This document shows positions 1 through 6,188 of a DNA stretch of 15,929 nt, one piece after another. Within the stretch, counting starts at the first letter, position 1; each line of letters begins with the position of its first letter. Origin of the DNA: Candidatus Cloacimonas sp. Its GTDB lineage: Bacteria > Cloacimonadota > Cloacimonadia > Cloacimonadales > Cloacimonadaceae. Below the pieces are notes generated by a model. The model worked only from the letters and a program-made list of their open reading frames with translations, was not told the DNA's origin and ran no database searches. A program made the position numbers and the translations under genes. The stretch covers positions 30,905-46,833 of the forward strand of contig DAONFA010000014.1 in the NCBI GenBank assembly GCA_035403355.1. The letters are read 5' to 3'.

Positions 1-165
1 TTTTGGTTGACCGGGAGGTCAGCCCTCCGGGGATTTTGGTTGACCGGGAGGTCAACCCTCCGGGGGTTTTGGTTGACCGGGAGGTCAACCCTCCGGGGTT
101 TTTGGTTGACCGGGAGGTCAACCCTCCGGGGATTTTGGCTGACCGGGAGGTCAACCCTCCAGATC
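1..165. repeat. Five tandem copies of a 33-bp palindromic repeat
   Basis: Units begin at 1, 34, 67, 100 and 133, each exactly 33 bp. The core is an 8-bp inverted repeat, GGTTGACC and GGTCAACC, around a GGGA spacer, followed by CTCCGG and a short GGGGNTTTT linker; the first unit has one change in the right arm and the last has one in the left. The segment GGAGG..CCTCC inside the unit can pair instead, so two mutually exclusive hairpins are possible per unit. The array may continue left of the window. The period is divisible by three, so several frames stay open and give spurious peptides such as VDREVNPPG. The last unit runs into smpB and supplies its stop codon. The same palindrome recurs near 8913-9016 and 11012-11138. 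Confidence 0.95.
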
Positions 166-579
166 TCTCTCCAGATCTTTTTTGCGCATAGATTCTCTTT
201 TATCATACGCCTTTTTCCCTTTTGCTAAAGCAAGGGTTATTTTACAAAGCCCTTCTTCATTGATGAATAGTTCCAAAGGAATTAGGGTCATTCCCTGTTC
301 TTCCACTTTGGTTTTTAAGCGTTTTATTTCGTGTTTATGTAAAAGCAGTTTTCTTTTTCGTTCAGCTTCGTGATTAAAGTAGGCAGCTTTTTCCCAGGGG
401 CTGATATGCAAATTATGCAGCCAGCATTCTCCTTCTTCAATTTTAGCATAGCTATCCTTGAAGTTTACTTTTCCAGCACGAATGGATTTTATTTCCGTTC
501 CTTTTAAAGCAATACCTGCTTCCAGGGTTTGGATTATATAATAATCGTGTTCAGCGCGTCGGTTTTTAAAGGTTTTCAT
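151..579 (-). CDS. smpB: SmpB, SsrA (tmRNA)-binding protein
   Basis: SmpB binds the tRNA-like part of tmRNA and delivers it to stalled ribosomes for trans-translation, in the cytoplasm. The 142-residue product shows the family pattern: N-terminal KTFKNRRAEHDYYI, then LEAGIALKGTEIKSIRAGKVN, the strand WLHNLHISPWEKA, RKRKLLLHKHEIKRL, and the basic tail KGKKAYDKRESMRKKD that inserts into the decoding centre. Length is normal for the short members of the family (about 142-160). Its ATG overlaps the mtaD stop in an ATGA tetranucleotide, so translation is probably coupled. The last codons (DLERDLEG) come from a short duplication of GATCTGGAG, and the TGA stop lies in the first arm of a palindromic repeat unit. 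No ssrA gene was seen in the window. Confidence 0.95.
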   Translation of the reverse strand: MKTFKNRRAEHDYYIIQTLEAGIALKGTEIKSIRAGKVNFKDSYAKIEEGECWLHNLHISPWEKAAYFNHEAERKRKLLLHKHEIKRLKTKVEEQGMTLIPLELFINEEGLCKITLALAKGKKAYDKRESMRKKDLERDLEG

Positions 580-1895
580 TGTTCCGTTGCCTGTAAAATC
601 ATTTCCTTATAGTCAGTTGCCTTATCCAGAAGCTGCTGTTCATTCACATTACAGAGTTGGCGTTTGTGCATAACTATTTTTCCTTGAATAATCATATCGC
701 GAATACTGTTGCTATTTATTGCATACACCAAAAGGGAATAGGGATTGTAAACAGGGTTGTTTTCCAGTTCCTGTAAAGTAACAACAGCGATATCGGCAAT
801 TTTACCTTTTTCCAGAGAACCAAGTTCTTTTTCTTTGCCTAATGCCTTGGCAGCATTGATAGTAACAAAAGCAAATGCCTCTTTGGCGGGAAGCAATGCA
901 GGGTCATTATTCAATGCTTTATGCAGTTTGGCAGTTACAGATAATTCCGTAAGTAAATCTAAATTATTGTTACTGGCAACACCATCGGTTCCTAAGCAGA
1001 GATTGATGCCTTTCTCCTGACACATTTTAACAGGGATAAAACCGGAGCTGAGTTTTAAGTTACTTTCCGTGCAAACAGCAATGCTGCTGAGTTTTTTTTC
1101 TGCCAAAAGTTCCATTTCCCGTTCATCAATCCAAATTCCGTGGGCAAAAATACTCCGCACCTCCAAAAGCCCTAATTCCTGCAAGTATTCCACAGGTCTC
1201 TTGTTATGCATTTTAAGGCAATTTTCCACTTCCTCTCTGGTTTCAGAAAGATGGGTATGAATCAGGATATTTTTATTTTTTGCAATTTCAGCACAGGTCT
1301 TTAAGGTCTGCGAACTACAGGCATAAATAGAATGTGGAGCTAAAGTAAAATCAATTAAAGGATTATTTTTATATTCCTCTTTCAGCACTTCTATTTTCTT
1401 TCCAATTGTGTTTTCCGGGCTATTTTTTGAAGGTTCATCATCAATCATCACTTCCCCTATCAAAACCCTTAAACCAGCTTGGGAACAGGCATCCGCTATG
1501 GAATTCATACAAAAATACATATCGTTGGTTGTGCTGATTCCGTTTTTAATCATTTCACTTGCACTATGCAAAGTTGCATCATACACAAATTGCGGTTTTA
1601 TTAGTTTTGCTTCCAGGGGCCAAATATATTTCTGCAGCCAGATATTTAACGGCAGGTCATCAGCTAAACCGCGAAAATAGGTCATTGGTAAATGGGAATG
1701 CATATTTATCAAGCCGGGGATAATTAAACAGTTGTGCGTATCTATTTTTTGCTTGGTTTCGTAAGAGGAACTACCCTCAGGAAAAATAGCGTGTATCGTC
1801 CCGTCCTTAATGCCGATACAGTAATTTTCCAGAATTTGGCTTTGTGCATCCATCGTAATTACAGTGCCACCTTCCAGAACGATGTCAAAAATCAT
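576..1895 (-). CDS. mtaD: 5'-Methylthioadenosine / S-adenosylhomocysteine deaminase (amidohydrolase)
   Basis: A cytoplasmic zinc amidohydrolase, 439 residues, of the TM0936/MtaD family, which deaminates MTA and SAH to the inosyl forms. Visible metal and catalytic residues: HSH at 66-68, HTHLSET with His215 and Glu218, FAHG with His252, and LGTDG with Asp304. Their order fits the TM0936 site (H55, H57, H200, E203, H228, D279). The family fold is clear from LEGGTVITMD at the start and LGSLEKGKIADIAVV near the end. The start ATG overlaps the mtnA stop by four bases, and the stop overlaps the smpB start likewise. Beside mtnA it suggests MTA salvage through methylthioinosine. Related enzymes also accept 5'-deoxyadenosine or adenosine, so substrate range is uncertain. 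Confidence 0.88.
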   Translation of the reverse strand: MIFDIVLEGGTVITMDAQSQILENYCIGIKDGTIHAIFPEGSSSYETKQKIDTHNCLIIPGLINMHSHLPMTYFRGLADDLPLNIWLQKYIWPLEAKLIKPQFVYDATLHSASEMIKNGISTTNDMYFCMNSIADACSQAGLRVLIGEVMIDDEPSKNSPENTIGKKIEVLKEEYKNNPLIDFTLAPHSIYACSSQTLKTCAEIAKNKNILIHTHLSETREEVENCLKMHNKRPVEYLQELGLLEVRSIFAHGIWIDEREMELLAEKKLSSIAVCTESNLKLSSGFIPVKMCQEKGINLCLGTDGVASNNNLDLLTELSVTAKLHKALNNDPALLPAKEAFAFVTINAAKALGKEKELGSLEKGKIADIAVVTLQELENNPVYNPYSLLVYAINSNSIRDMIIQGKIVMHKRQLCNVNEQQLLDKATDYKEMILQATEQ

Positions 1896-2926
1896 ACTTG
1901 CACCTGCCGGGCTGCATCTTTGGGCTTGAAAATACCTTTGGGAGTAATAATTCCGGTGATAAGTTTAGCGGGAGTGATATCAAAAGCAGGATTTAATGCC
2001 GGTGAACCGGGATTGGCAAGATAGCTTCCATTGATGCGTTTAATTTCATCTTCATCACGAATTTCAATAGGAATATCACAACCCTCTTTACAAGATAAAT
2101 CAAAAGTGCTGAAAGGGGCAGCTACATAAAAAGGAACTTTATGCTCTTTGGCTAAAACTGCCTTCTCATAAGTGCCTATTTTATTGGCAATATCGCCATT
2201 AAGACAAATTCTGTCAGCTCCGGTCAGCACCAAATCAATCTCCTTTTTCCAAAAATAAAAGCCCCCGGCGCTATCGGTTATTATTGTATGAGGAATACCT
2301 TCCTGCTCCAATTCAAAAGCAGTTAAGCGGGCACCTTGAAAACGAGGACGGGTTTCATCTATATAAACAAAAATATCTTTATTTTGCTGATGGGCAATGC
2401 GAATTACGGCTAAAGCGGTTCCCCAATCCACTGTAGCTAAAGCACCTGCATTACAATGAGTTAAAATTCGGGCTCCCTGGGGAACTATTTCACTGCCTGT
2501 TTTGCCGATTTGATAGCAGTCATCAATACTTTTTTTGGCAAATTCCCGGGCTGCTAAAATGGCTACCTGACGGGAATGCTTATAATCCGGAATAAACTTG
2601 ATGGTCTGTTCATAAACATAATTTACCCCGTTGCGAAGGTCAATAGCGGTAGGACGGGTAGCAATAATTTCATCTCTGGCAGTGCGTAAATAGACCCTAA
2701 ATTTTTCTTCCGGAGCATTTTGAGCTGCTAAAGCAATGGCATAAGCAGCTGCAGCTCCAATAGCAGGAGCTCCACGAACGGTCATTTCTCTGATGGCAGA
2801 ACAAATTTCCAGATAATTACTGTATTCCGCAATCCGAAATTCGTGCGGTAATTTATTCTGGTCTATCATTTTAACCCGTTCATTTTCAAACCATACCGAA
2901 AGGTATTGTTTTCCGTTTATCTGCAT
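1892..2926 (-). CDS. mtnA: Methylthioribose-1-phosphate isomerase
   Basis: MtnA converts 5-methylthioribose-1-phosphate to the ribulose form in methionine salvage; relatives also act on 5-deoxyribose-1-phosphate. The product has 344 residues, the usual length. Diagnostic motifs: MTVRGAPAIGAAAAYA near 48-63, THCNAGALAT with the catalytic Cys158, IDETRPRFQGARLTA, and TGADRICLNGD with the catalytic Asp238 (Cys160/Asp240 in the Bacillus enzyme). The related eIF2B fold region APFSTFDL follows. The ATG is preceded by GGAGA with four to five bases of spacing, a good ribosome site. It is the first gene of the mtnA-mtaD-smpB operon. The nucleoside phosphorylase that would join MtaD to MtnA is not in this window. 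Confidence 0.95.
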   Translation of the reverse strand: MQINGKQYLSVWFENERVKMIDQNKLPHEFRIAEYSNYLEICSAIREMTVRGAPAIGAAAAYAIALAAQNAPEEKFRVYLRTARDEIIATRPTAIDLRNGVNYVYEQTIKFIPDYKHSRQVAILAAREFAKKSIDDCYQIGKTGSEIVPQGARILTHCNAGALATVDWGTALAVIRIAHQQNKDIFVYIDETRPRFQGARLTAFELEQEGIPHTIITDSAGGFYFWKKEIDLVLTGADRICLNGDIANKIGTYEKAVLAKEHKVPFYVAAPFSTFDLSCKEGCDIPIEIRDEDEIKRINGSYLANPGSPALNPAFDITPAKLITGIITPKGIFKPKDAARQVQV

Positions 2927-2967
2927 TTATTCTCCATATTTTATAGCTCTTTAAGGTTAAAAAGTAT

Positions 2968-2995
2968 TTTCTAAAAAAAGCGCATATTTCGTCAA
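2968..2995 (-). promoter_or_regulatory. Putative sigma-70-type promoter for mtnA-mtaD-smpB
   Basis: Read on the minus strand, TTGACG (plus 2990-2995) lies 16 bases from TAGAAA (plus 2968-2973), about 42 bases before the mtnA ATG. The -35 matches five of six consensus bases and the -10 four of six. This is pattern matching only; the promoter grammar of this lineage is not known to me. Confidence 0.35.
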
Positions 2996-3205
2996 CATCT
3001 TTCTCATCAGTGGCATATTACGGGTTGCTGAAATCCGTTTATCCACCATTTTTAACCCAAATAATGCAGAAATAACCCAACGCAAAAAGAAAAGTGTTGC
3101 CTACTTTTCTCCTTTACTTGTTTGTTTTTTTGTAAATTTTTTGGTTGCATTGTCCAATATTACATCACCTCGGAGCCCGATATTTTCTCAATAACGCTCC
3201 GATAT

Positions 3206-3253
3206 GATTCCCGTATCTTTCTCGTATCGCGATATGGGAACGATACGGGAATC
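3206..3253. repeat. 48-bp near-perfect palindrome
   Basis: Two 24-base arms meet at 3229/3230. The outer 12 bases (GATTCCCGTATC, 3206-3217, and GATACGGGAATC, 3242-3253) pair perfectly. One mismatch follows (3218/3241), then 11 inner pairs including two G-T, centred on TATCGCGATA. There is almost no loop, so on DNA it would form a cruciform and as RNA a very long hairpin. It lies between two transcription units that both read leftward, downstream of the serA terminator and some 200 bases upstream of the mtnA promoter. No T-run follows on either strand, so it is not an ordinary terminator. Confidence 0.9.
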
Positions 3254-3320
3254 TCATCTGCCGCATATTGCAAAAAAACAGGAACTGATTAACAAATATA
3301 AGGCGGAAGCATTCGTTTAT

Positions 3321-3361
3321 AAAAAGATAACGGAAAGCAAAAATATGCCTCCCGTTATCTT
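3321..3361 (-). terminator. Intrinsic terminator of the decarboxylase-serA operon
   Basis: On the minus strand, 16 bases after the serA-like stop, AAGATAACGG (plus 3352-3361) pairs perfectly with CCGTTATCTT (plus 3324-3333) across an 18-base loop and runs straight into a T tract (plus 3321-3325 are A). Position, stem and T-run fit a Rho-independent terminator. Confidence 0.75.
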
Positions 3362-3377
3362 CAAGGTGGGTATAGAG

Positions 3378-4298
3378 TTAGTTTACTTTATAGGTTGTCT
3401 CGCCTTTTTCAAAGAAGGCAATAATCTGTTTGGCAGCGGCAATTCCGGCATTGGTATTTGCTTCGCTGGTTTGAGCACCCATTTTTTTCGGGGTGAAGAA
3501 AACTCTTTCCGGATACTGTTCTAACAGGGTTGCACTGTTATCTGGAGCAACATCGCTCACATAGCGAAATTTCTTCTTTTCGGCAAATGCTTTCAAGAGA
3601 GCTTCTTCATCAATAATTTCCTTGCGTGCTGTATTCACCAGAACAGCATCATCTTTTACTAAGGATAAAAGATTCCAGTTTACGCACTTTTTGGTTTCAT
3701 CGGTAGCTGGAATATGCAAAGAAATATAATCGCCAGATTTAAATACTTCTTCTACACTGTGTAAGGGTTTAACTCCTTCTTTCAGGATAACTTCATCCTT
3801 CAGATATGGGTCAAAGGCATAAACCTCCATACCGATTCCTTTGGCAATTTTTGCTACATACCGGGCAACCCAGCCAAAACCATACAGAGAAAGAATTTTG
3901 CCTGCCAGTTCTGTTCCGGATTTGCCGTTAAATTTGTTTCTGGCAATATAAATCATCATTCCGATGGCAAGTTCGGCAACGGCATTGGAATTTTGCCCCG
4001 GGGTGTTCATAGCTACAACATTATGTGCAGTAGCGGCTTTTAAATCAATATTGTCATAGCCGGCACCGGCACGGACTACAATTTTAAGTTTTGGTGCGGC
4101 ATTAAAAGCTTCCGCATCCATAATATCGCTGCGGATAATTACTGCTTCCGCAGCAGCTAACGCTTTATGCAGTTCACTCTTATCGGTATAATTTTCCAGA
4201 AAGGAGTATTCGTAACCGGCTTTTTCCAGCTCGGCTTTGATTTTCTGAACTGCATCTGCGGCAAAGGGTTTTTCGGTTGCAATAAGGACTTTTGGCAT
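3378..4298 (-). CDS. serA: D-2-hydroxyacid dehydrogenase, probable D-3-phosphoglycerate dehydrogenase (Bacteroidetes type)
   Basis: Predicted to oxidise 3-phosphoglycerate to 3-phosphohydroxypyruvate with NAD+, the first step of serine synthesis. The 306-residue product has the substrate domain (RAGAGYDNIDLKAA near 76-89; NTPGQNSNAVAEL 98-110), a Rossmann region, HIPATDETKK, and VNTARKEIIDEEAL with the expected catalytic Arg225. Two departures are visible: the glycine loop reads GFGWVA (140-145), lacking the third glycine, and the usual catalytic HxGAxT is KKMGAQT (271-277), so His is Lys. From memory, Bacteroides SerA shares the KKMGAQT form, so this is probably a subfamily trait. There is no ACT domain. 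A perfect AGGAGG lies six bases before the ATG. It is the last gene of the decarboxylase operon, 41 bases after mmdB; a functional link is not obvious. Confidence 0.8.
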   Translation of the reverse strand: MPKVLIATEKPFAADAVQKIKAELEKAGYEYSFLENYTDKSELHKALAAAEAVIIRSDIMDAEAFNAAPKLKIVVRAGAGYDNIDLKAATAHNVVAMNTPGQNSNAVAELAIGMMIYIARNKFNGKSGTELAGKILSLYGFGWVARYVAKIAKGIGMEVYAFDPYLKDEVILKEGVKPLHSVEEVFKSGDYISLHIPATDETKKCVNWNLLSLVKDDAVLVNTARKEIIDEEALLKAFAEKKKFRYVSDVAPDNSATLLEQYPERVFFTPKKMGAQTSEANTNAGIAAAKQIIAFFEKGETTYKVN

Positions 4299-4307
4299 TT
4301 TTGCCTC

Positions 4308-4343
4308 CTATGGTTTATTTTGTTGTTTCTGTTTATGTTTCAT
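4308..4343 (-). other. Possible 11-codon leader ORF between mmdB and serA
   Basis: An ATG overlaps the mmdB stop (ATGA) and opens a frame of 11 codons, MKHKQKQQNKP, ending at a TAG that lies inside the AGGAGG ribosome site of the next gene. It fills almost exactly the 41-base gap. It may be a coupling mini-ORF or chance; its own ribosome site is weak (AGG three bases before the ATG). Confidence 0.2.
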
Positions 4344-5467
4344 TTACCTAAAATTCCTAAAAGAACACCTGCAGCAACTGCCGAACCAACAACTCCTGCT
4401 ACATTGGGTGCCATTGCATGCATTAGTAAATAATTCGTTTTATCGTATTGTTGACCCACAACCTGAGAAACGCGTGCTGAAGCGGGAACTGCAGAAACTC
4501 CCGCACTACCAATTAAGGGGTTTATTTTGTTTTTGGAAAAGAGATTCATAACCTTGGCAAAAATAACCCCGGCAGCAGTTGCCGCGGCAAAAGAAAAAGC
4601 CCCCAGGAAAAAGATTTTCAAGGTGGCAGGAGTTAAGAAAACATCAGCTGTGGTTTTAGCTCCAACGGTTAAGCCAATTAAAACAGTTACAACATCAATT
4701 AAAACAGTTCTGGCACTATTGGCAAGGCGATCAGTAACTCCACTTTCTTTTAACAGATTGCCTAAAAAAAGCATTGCCAGAAGAACAACACTACCCGGAG
4801 AAATGAAAGTGGTAACTACAAAAGCAATTATCGGGAAAATTATTTTTTCCTTCTTGGAAACTACTCGTAAAGGTTTCATCCTAATAAGACGCTCTTTTTT
4901 GGTGGTGAGCAATTTCATAATCGGAGGTTGAATTATCGGCACCAAAGCCATATAAGAATATGCTGCCAAAGCTATTGAGCCCAAAAGATGAGGTGCCAGT
5001 TTGGAAGCTAAAAAAATGGAAGTGGGTCCGTCAGCTCCTCCGATTATGCCAATGGAAGCAGCTTCCAAGATATTAAATCCCAATAGGATACTGCCAATAA
5101 AAGTAGCAAAAATTCCAAATTGAGCTGCCGCACCTAAAAGAATAAGTCGCGGATTGGCAATTAAAGTAGAAAAATCGGTCATTGCTCCTATTCCTAAAAA
5201 AATCAGGGAAGGATAAATGCTTTTATTTACACCGAAATAGAGATAGTTTAAAACAGAGCCCTCATTCATTACTCCTAATCCTTGTTGACTAACCCCGGGC
5301 ATATTGCCAACAATGATGCCAAAACCGATAGGAATCAACAGCAGGGGCTCAAATTCTTTCGCTACACCCAAATAGACAAAAACCATCCCGATGATAATCA
5401 TCATCAGATTTCCCCAGGTTACATTCATAAAACCCGTGCTCTGAATAAATTGGCTTAATTCCTGCAT
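4340..5467 (-). CDS. mmdB: Na+-translocating decarboxylase beta subunit (OadB/MmdB/GcdB family)
   Basis: The integral-membrane subunit that decarboxylates carboxybiotin and exports Na+. The product has about 375 residues, the family length, with many hydrophobic helices. The signature GGADGPTSIF places the conserved Na+/proton-binding Asp at residue 146. IIQPPIMKLLTT (178-189) and GSAGVSAVPASARV (320-333) are also family motifs. I chose the ATG at 5467, four bases after the carrier-gene stop with GAGG nine bases upstream; a TTG at 5488 would add seven residues and overlap the upstream gene. Family members serve oxaloacetate, methylmalonyl-CoA or glutaconyl-CoA decarboxylases. The symbol is chosen from the neighbouring acyl-CoA carboxyltransferase, and the substrate itself is inferred. 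Confidence 0.92.
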   Translation of the reverse strand: MQELSQFIQSTGFMNVTWGNLMMIIIGMVFVYLGVAKEFEPLLLIPIGFGIIVGNMPGVSQQGLGVMNEGSVLNYLYFGVNKSIYPSLIFLGIGAMTDFSTLIANPRLILLGAAAQFGIFATFIGSILLGFNILEAASIGIIGGADGPTSIFLASKLAPHLLGSIALAAYSYMALVPIIQPPIMKLLTTKKERLIRMKPLRVVSKKEKIIFPIIAFVVTTFISPGSVVLLAMLFLGNLLKESGVTDRLANSARTVLIDVVTVLIGLTVGAKTTADVFLTPATLKIFFLGAFSFAAATAAGVIFAKVMNLFSKNKINPLIGSAGVSAVPASARVSQVVGQQYDKTNYLLMHAMAPNVAGVVGSAVAAGVLLGILGK

Positions 5468-5471
5468 AAAG

Positions 5472-6188
5472 CTAATCCTCAAACTCAATTAGGGGGTCAT
5501 TATCCTGCACGAGGTCTCCCTTATGCACATATATTTTACTTATTTTTCCTGTTCTGGGGCTGTAAATATCCGATTCCATCTTCATCGCTTCCAGAATTAA
5601 AACAGTATCTCCTTCTTTTACATAGTCATTAGGCAGGACTTTAATTTCCATAATCGTTCCAGGAATAGGAGCACGCAGAATCTTTTCCGTAACTGCCGTT
5701 TTTTCAGTTGGCTCTACTAAACTTGGTTTCGGTGGTTTACTTACCGGTGGAGTTTTAATTTCAGCTCCGGTAATGGTCATCATTAAATCTCCTTCTTTCA
5801 CGGGAGCACGTTCCTTAACAAGGATTTTGTCAATTTTTCCGTCAACGGGAGAAGCAATCTCGCTTTGCATCTTCATCGCCTCAATGATGATAATTGCCTG
5901 TCCTTTTTTCACTTCTTCTTTTTCGGAAACAAGGATGGTAACTATCACTCCGGGAAGCGGAGCGCGAATTTCACCTGAATAAAGATCGGTGCTACTGCTG
6001 AATGCAGGTGCCAAAGGAACAGCTTTTTCCTGAACGGCAAGCTTAGGGATATTGTGAATTTTATCGTCTTCAATTTGTACCAGATATTCTGTTCCGTTCA
6101 AATTTATTTTTGCATGGGTAGGGCTGTATTCTACAATTTTGGCTTCAAAATGTTCGTTATTAATTAACAACTTATAGGTCTTCATCAT
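5472..6188 (-). CDS. Biotin carrier subunit with two tandem biotinyl domains
   Basis: This cytoplasmic carrier moves CO2 as carboxybiotin from the carboxyltransferase to the membrane subunit. The 238-residue product is unusual in having two full biotinyl domains. The N-terminal region (1-50) resembles the lead segment of such carriers. Domain 1 spans about 74-141, with APLPG and EAMKM, biotin Lys106. A proline-rich linker (147-160, PPVSKPPKPS) leads to domain 2, about 171-238, with APIPG and EAMKM, biotin Lys203. Both keep the turn and the lysine motif, so both could be modified. It starts immediately after the stop of the OadG-like gene, with GGAG upstream of two adjacent ATGs; the second (6185) has the better spacing of seven bases. 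The usual carrier (MmdC/OadA C-terminus) has one domain. Confidence 0.93.
   Translation of the reverse strand: MMKTYKLLINNEHFEAKIVEYSPTHAKINLNGTEYLVQIEDDKIHNIPKLAVQEKAVPLAPAFSSSTDLYSGEIRAPLPGVIVTILVSEKEEVKKGQAIIIIEAMKMQSEIASPVDGKIDKILVKERAPVKEGDLMMTITGAEIKTPPVSKPPKPSLVEPTEKTAVTEKILRAPIPGTIMEIKVLPNDYVKEGDTVLILEAMKMESDIYSPRTGKISKIYVHKGDLVQDNDPLIEFED

Larger units (their letters stand above)
2927..3377. other. Intergenic region between two minus-strand operons
   Basis: I see no credible gene here. It holds the putative mtnA promoter, an 8-bp AT-rich hairpin (AGAAAAGT/ACTTTTCT, 3088-3110), a 6-bp pair CGGAGC/GCTCCG (3171-3176 and 3196-3201), a 48-bp palindrome and the terminator of the operon that ends at 3378. 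Runs of T and A are frequent around 3120-3145. Confidence 0.7.

Noticed and set aside
1..165. CRISPR array
   Set aside because: The 33-bp units are directly adjacent, with no unique spacers of about 30 bases, and no cas genes are present.
3..228. Two plus-strand frames with repeated VDREVNPPG or LTGRSTLRGF peptides
   Set aside because: They are translations of the 33-bp palindromic array, which is open in several frames because the period is a multiple of three. There is no ribosome site.
3204..3524. Plus-strand frame of 106 codons (MIPVSFSYRDMG...)
   Set aside because: It begins inside the 48-bp palindrome, has no ribosome site, crosses a terminator and ends antisense to the serA-like gene.
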